Source: Acetofilamentum sp. (GTDB lineage Bacteria > Bacteroidota > Bacteroidia > Bacteroidales > JAFGUD01). From it: DNA of 15,076 nt. Below the pieces are notes generated by a model. That model was given only the letters and a program-made list of their open reading frames with translations. It ran no database searches and had not been told where the DNA came from. Numbering within the stretch: position 1 is the stretch's first letter; every line of letters starts with the position of its first letter. Location: NCBI GenBank assembly GCA_020722645.1, contig DYKL01000046.1, forward strand, positions 1 to 15,076, written 5' to 3'. The translations under genes and the position numbers were made by a program. Positions 13,756-15,076 of the stretch are shown here, one piece after another.

Positions 13756-14634
13756 ATGAATAAACCTAATTTTTTATGTGTCGGTGCTCAAAAAGCAGGC
13801 ACAAGTTCTATTCACAATATTTTAAAACAACATTCGCAAATATTTATGAGTGAACGTAAAGAAATTCACTTTTTTGACTGGGAAGAACAATTTATACTTG
13901 GTAAGAATTGGTATTTTGAGCATTTTAAAAATGCAGAAAATCAACTCATTATTGGAGAAACAACACCAACATATATGTATATTGAAAAAGTACCAGAAAG
14001 GATTTATAATTTACTTGGTAATAAAATTAAATTACTATTTGTTTTTCGGAACCCCGCATATAGAGCATTCTCTAATTATAAAATGATATTAGGACGTAAA
14101 GAAGAAAAATATAACTTTAAAAAAGCAATTGAAAATGACCTTTTTCGAATTAAAAATAAAATTGATTATCAAGTAGATTGGCAATATATAAACAAAGGTT
14201 TTTACTCAGAACAAATCAATAGATTTTTAAAGTTTTTTCCCAAAGAAAATATGTTTTTTATAATATTTGAAGATGACTTTTTAAATAACAGAAAAAAAAC
14301 ATTTAGCAATTTATTCAAGTTTTTAGGTGTTGAATATCAGGACATTTCGCTTAATTTTAAAATTACACCTCAAACTAAACTAAAATCATATAAACTAAAT
14401 ATGATACTTAATTCAGCTCATCCCTTAAATAAAATTGCCAAAATACTTGTTCCAAGTAAAAAAATGAGAACAAATATTAAATATTTTTTTACCAAGCTCA
14501 ACCAGAAGCCTACTGCCGATATATCGGAATTAAACGAAGTAAAACCTTTTTTAATAAATGAAATTTACAAAGAAAGCATACTTGAACTTCAAGATTTGAT
14601 TGGCAGAGATTTATCGGACTGGTTGAAAATATAA
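13756..14634 (+). CDS. Sulfotransferase (Sulfotransfer_1/NDST-like), second of a tandem pair
   Basis: This protein also has 292 residues, the same length as its upstream paralogue. The PAPS loop is GAQKAGTSSI (10-19), closer to the family norm than that of its neighbour. KEIHFFD (35-41) contains the expected catalytic E36 and the histidine common in the family; the paralogue has leucine there. The 3'-phosphate motif is FRNPAYRAFSNY (97-108). Differences concentrate in the middle (YNFKKAIENDLFRIKNKIDYQVDW), where acceptor specificity would be expected, so the pair may act on different positions or residues. It starts 11 bases after its paralogue and is the last gene of the operon; no hairpin terminator is seen before the convergent gene at 14648. 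Confidence 0.9.
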   Translation: MNKPNFLCVGAQKAGTSSIHNILKQHSQIFMSERKEIHFFDWEEQFILGKNWYFEHFKNAENQLIIGETTPTYMYIEKVPERIYNLLGNKIKLLFVFRNPAYRAFSNYKMILGRKEEKYNFKKAIENDLFRIKNKIDYQVDWQYINKGFYSEQINRFLKFFPKENMFFIIFEDDFLNNRKKTFSNLFKFLGVEYQDISLNFKITPQTKLKSYKLNMILNSAHPLNKIAKILVPSKKMRTNIKYFFTKLNQKPTADISELNEVKPFLINEIYKESILELQDLIGRDLSDWLKI

Positions 14635-14647
14635 AAACAAGGATATT

Positions 14648-15034
14648 TTATTTTACAATTATTTTTCTGTCAAATACTCCGGAATTTGTGTGAATTTTTG
14701 CAACATAAATACCCGATTTTAGCCCTGTTATTTCTATTGAATTTTTATTTTCATTTTCACAAACCACTTGTCCAAGTAAATTGAATATTTGAATTTTTTC
14801 AATAACAAAATCAGCTTTAATATTTAAAGATTGATTGTTTGAAACTGGATTAGGAAAGATACTGATTCGGTTGTTTATTTCGTTTATTGACCATTGTTCG
14901 TAAAAATAATCACTGTAAACGACTCCAATTGTATCGCCATTGTGAATTCTTCCTAATACTTTATCGAATCCGTCGAATTCAAACCACCAAAAAGAATAGT
15001 AATACCCCAGAGATTCTATGTATTTTAACGGAAC
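14648..15034 (-). pseudogene. C-terminal stub of a T9SS-secreted protein (type A sorting domain)
   Basis: On the minus strand an open stretch of 128 codons ends at TAA (14650-14648). Its last 70-odd residues are a classic type IX secretion C-terminal sorting domain: ISIFPNPVSN, then IQIFNLLGQVV, SIEITGLKSGIYVAKI and the closing FDRKIIVK. The piece before it (GYYYSFWWFEFDGFDKVLG, then RIHNGDTIGVVYSDYFYEQW) would be the end of the passenger. No ATG start exists, and a TAA closes the frame at 15037-15035. In the remaining 40 bases all three minus-strand frames contain stops (TAA, TGA, TAG), so one frameshift does not restore the gene to the window edge. It is best called a remnant. Intact proteins of this kind cross the outer membrane and are anchored or released after the domain is cleaved. 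Confidence 0.75.
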
Positions 15035-15076
15035 TTACTTACAACTTTTCAGGTTTTACAGGCGATAGCTAAGAAA

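Noticed and set aside
14887..15072. Plus-strand open frame of 61 codons at the right edge
   Set aside because: It overlaps the convincing minus-strand T9SS sorting domain, has no recognisable motif and reads as an antisense shadow.
1..15076. CRISPR arrays, tRNA or rRNA genes, phage genes
   Set aside because: No regularly spaced direct repeats, tRNA-like cloverleaf or conserved rRNA segments were found on reading through, and no phage structural or integrase motif is present.

Overview
The window is A+T-rich and looks like a chromosomal piece from a member of the Bacteroidota. Supporting signs are promoters of the TTTG-N19/21-TAnnTTTG type, near absence of Shine-Dalgarno sequences, a lipoprotein with a Bacteroidota-style signal peptide, a type IX secretion (T9SS) C-terminal sorting domain, and Bacteroidota-like housekeeping proteins. 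No rRNA, tRNA or CRISPR array was recognised, and the genus cannot be named from what is visible.

Left part (1-4402): the tail of an unknown gene with a strong terminator; a small acidic hypothetical protein; a KdsB-like CMP-sugar synthetase directly followed by a small two-helix membrane protein; a repeat-rich intergenic stretch; a UshA/CpdB-type 5'-nucleotidase without a signal peptide; and a convergent thioredoxin gene that shares a bidirectional terminator with it.

Middle (4403-8269): a small lipoprotein with its own terminator, then a 399-base non-coding interval holding a compact multi-stem inverted-repeat element (about 5236-5372), then clpC with a near-ideal Bacteroidota promoter and a palindrome at its start region. 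A second, MITE-like nested inverted repeat lies after clpC (8118-8219).

Right part (8270-14634): a surface-glycan cassette. It begins with a Wzx-type flippase and is interrupted by a graveyard (9626-10970): a 17-codon scrap, a DnaK-subdomain/transmembrane gene broken by an in-frame stop, and a multiply frameshifted IS1-family transposase. It then continues as a tight operon of one sulfotransferase, a GT4 glycosyltransferase and two tandemly duplicated sulfotransferases. Together these suggest synthesis and export of a sulfated glycan: the glycosyltransferase would build it, the sulfotransferases would decorate it using PAPS, and the flippase would move the lipid-linked unit across the inner membrane. 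The cassette looks even more A+T-rich than the housekeeping genes, which fits horizontal acquisition.

The right edge holds a convergent minus-strand stub of a T9SS cargo protein. It keeps the sorting domain, but all three minus-strand frames are closed upstream of it.

The best candidates for something new are the structured element upstream of clpC, the broken Hsp70-fragment membrane protein, and the three-sulfotransferase glycan cassette. None can be confirmed without comparison to other genomes.
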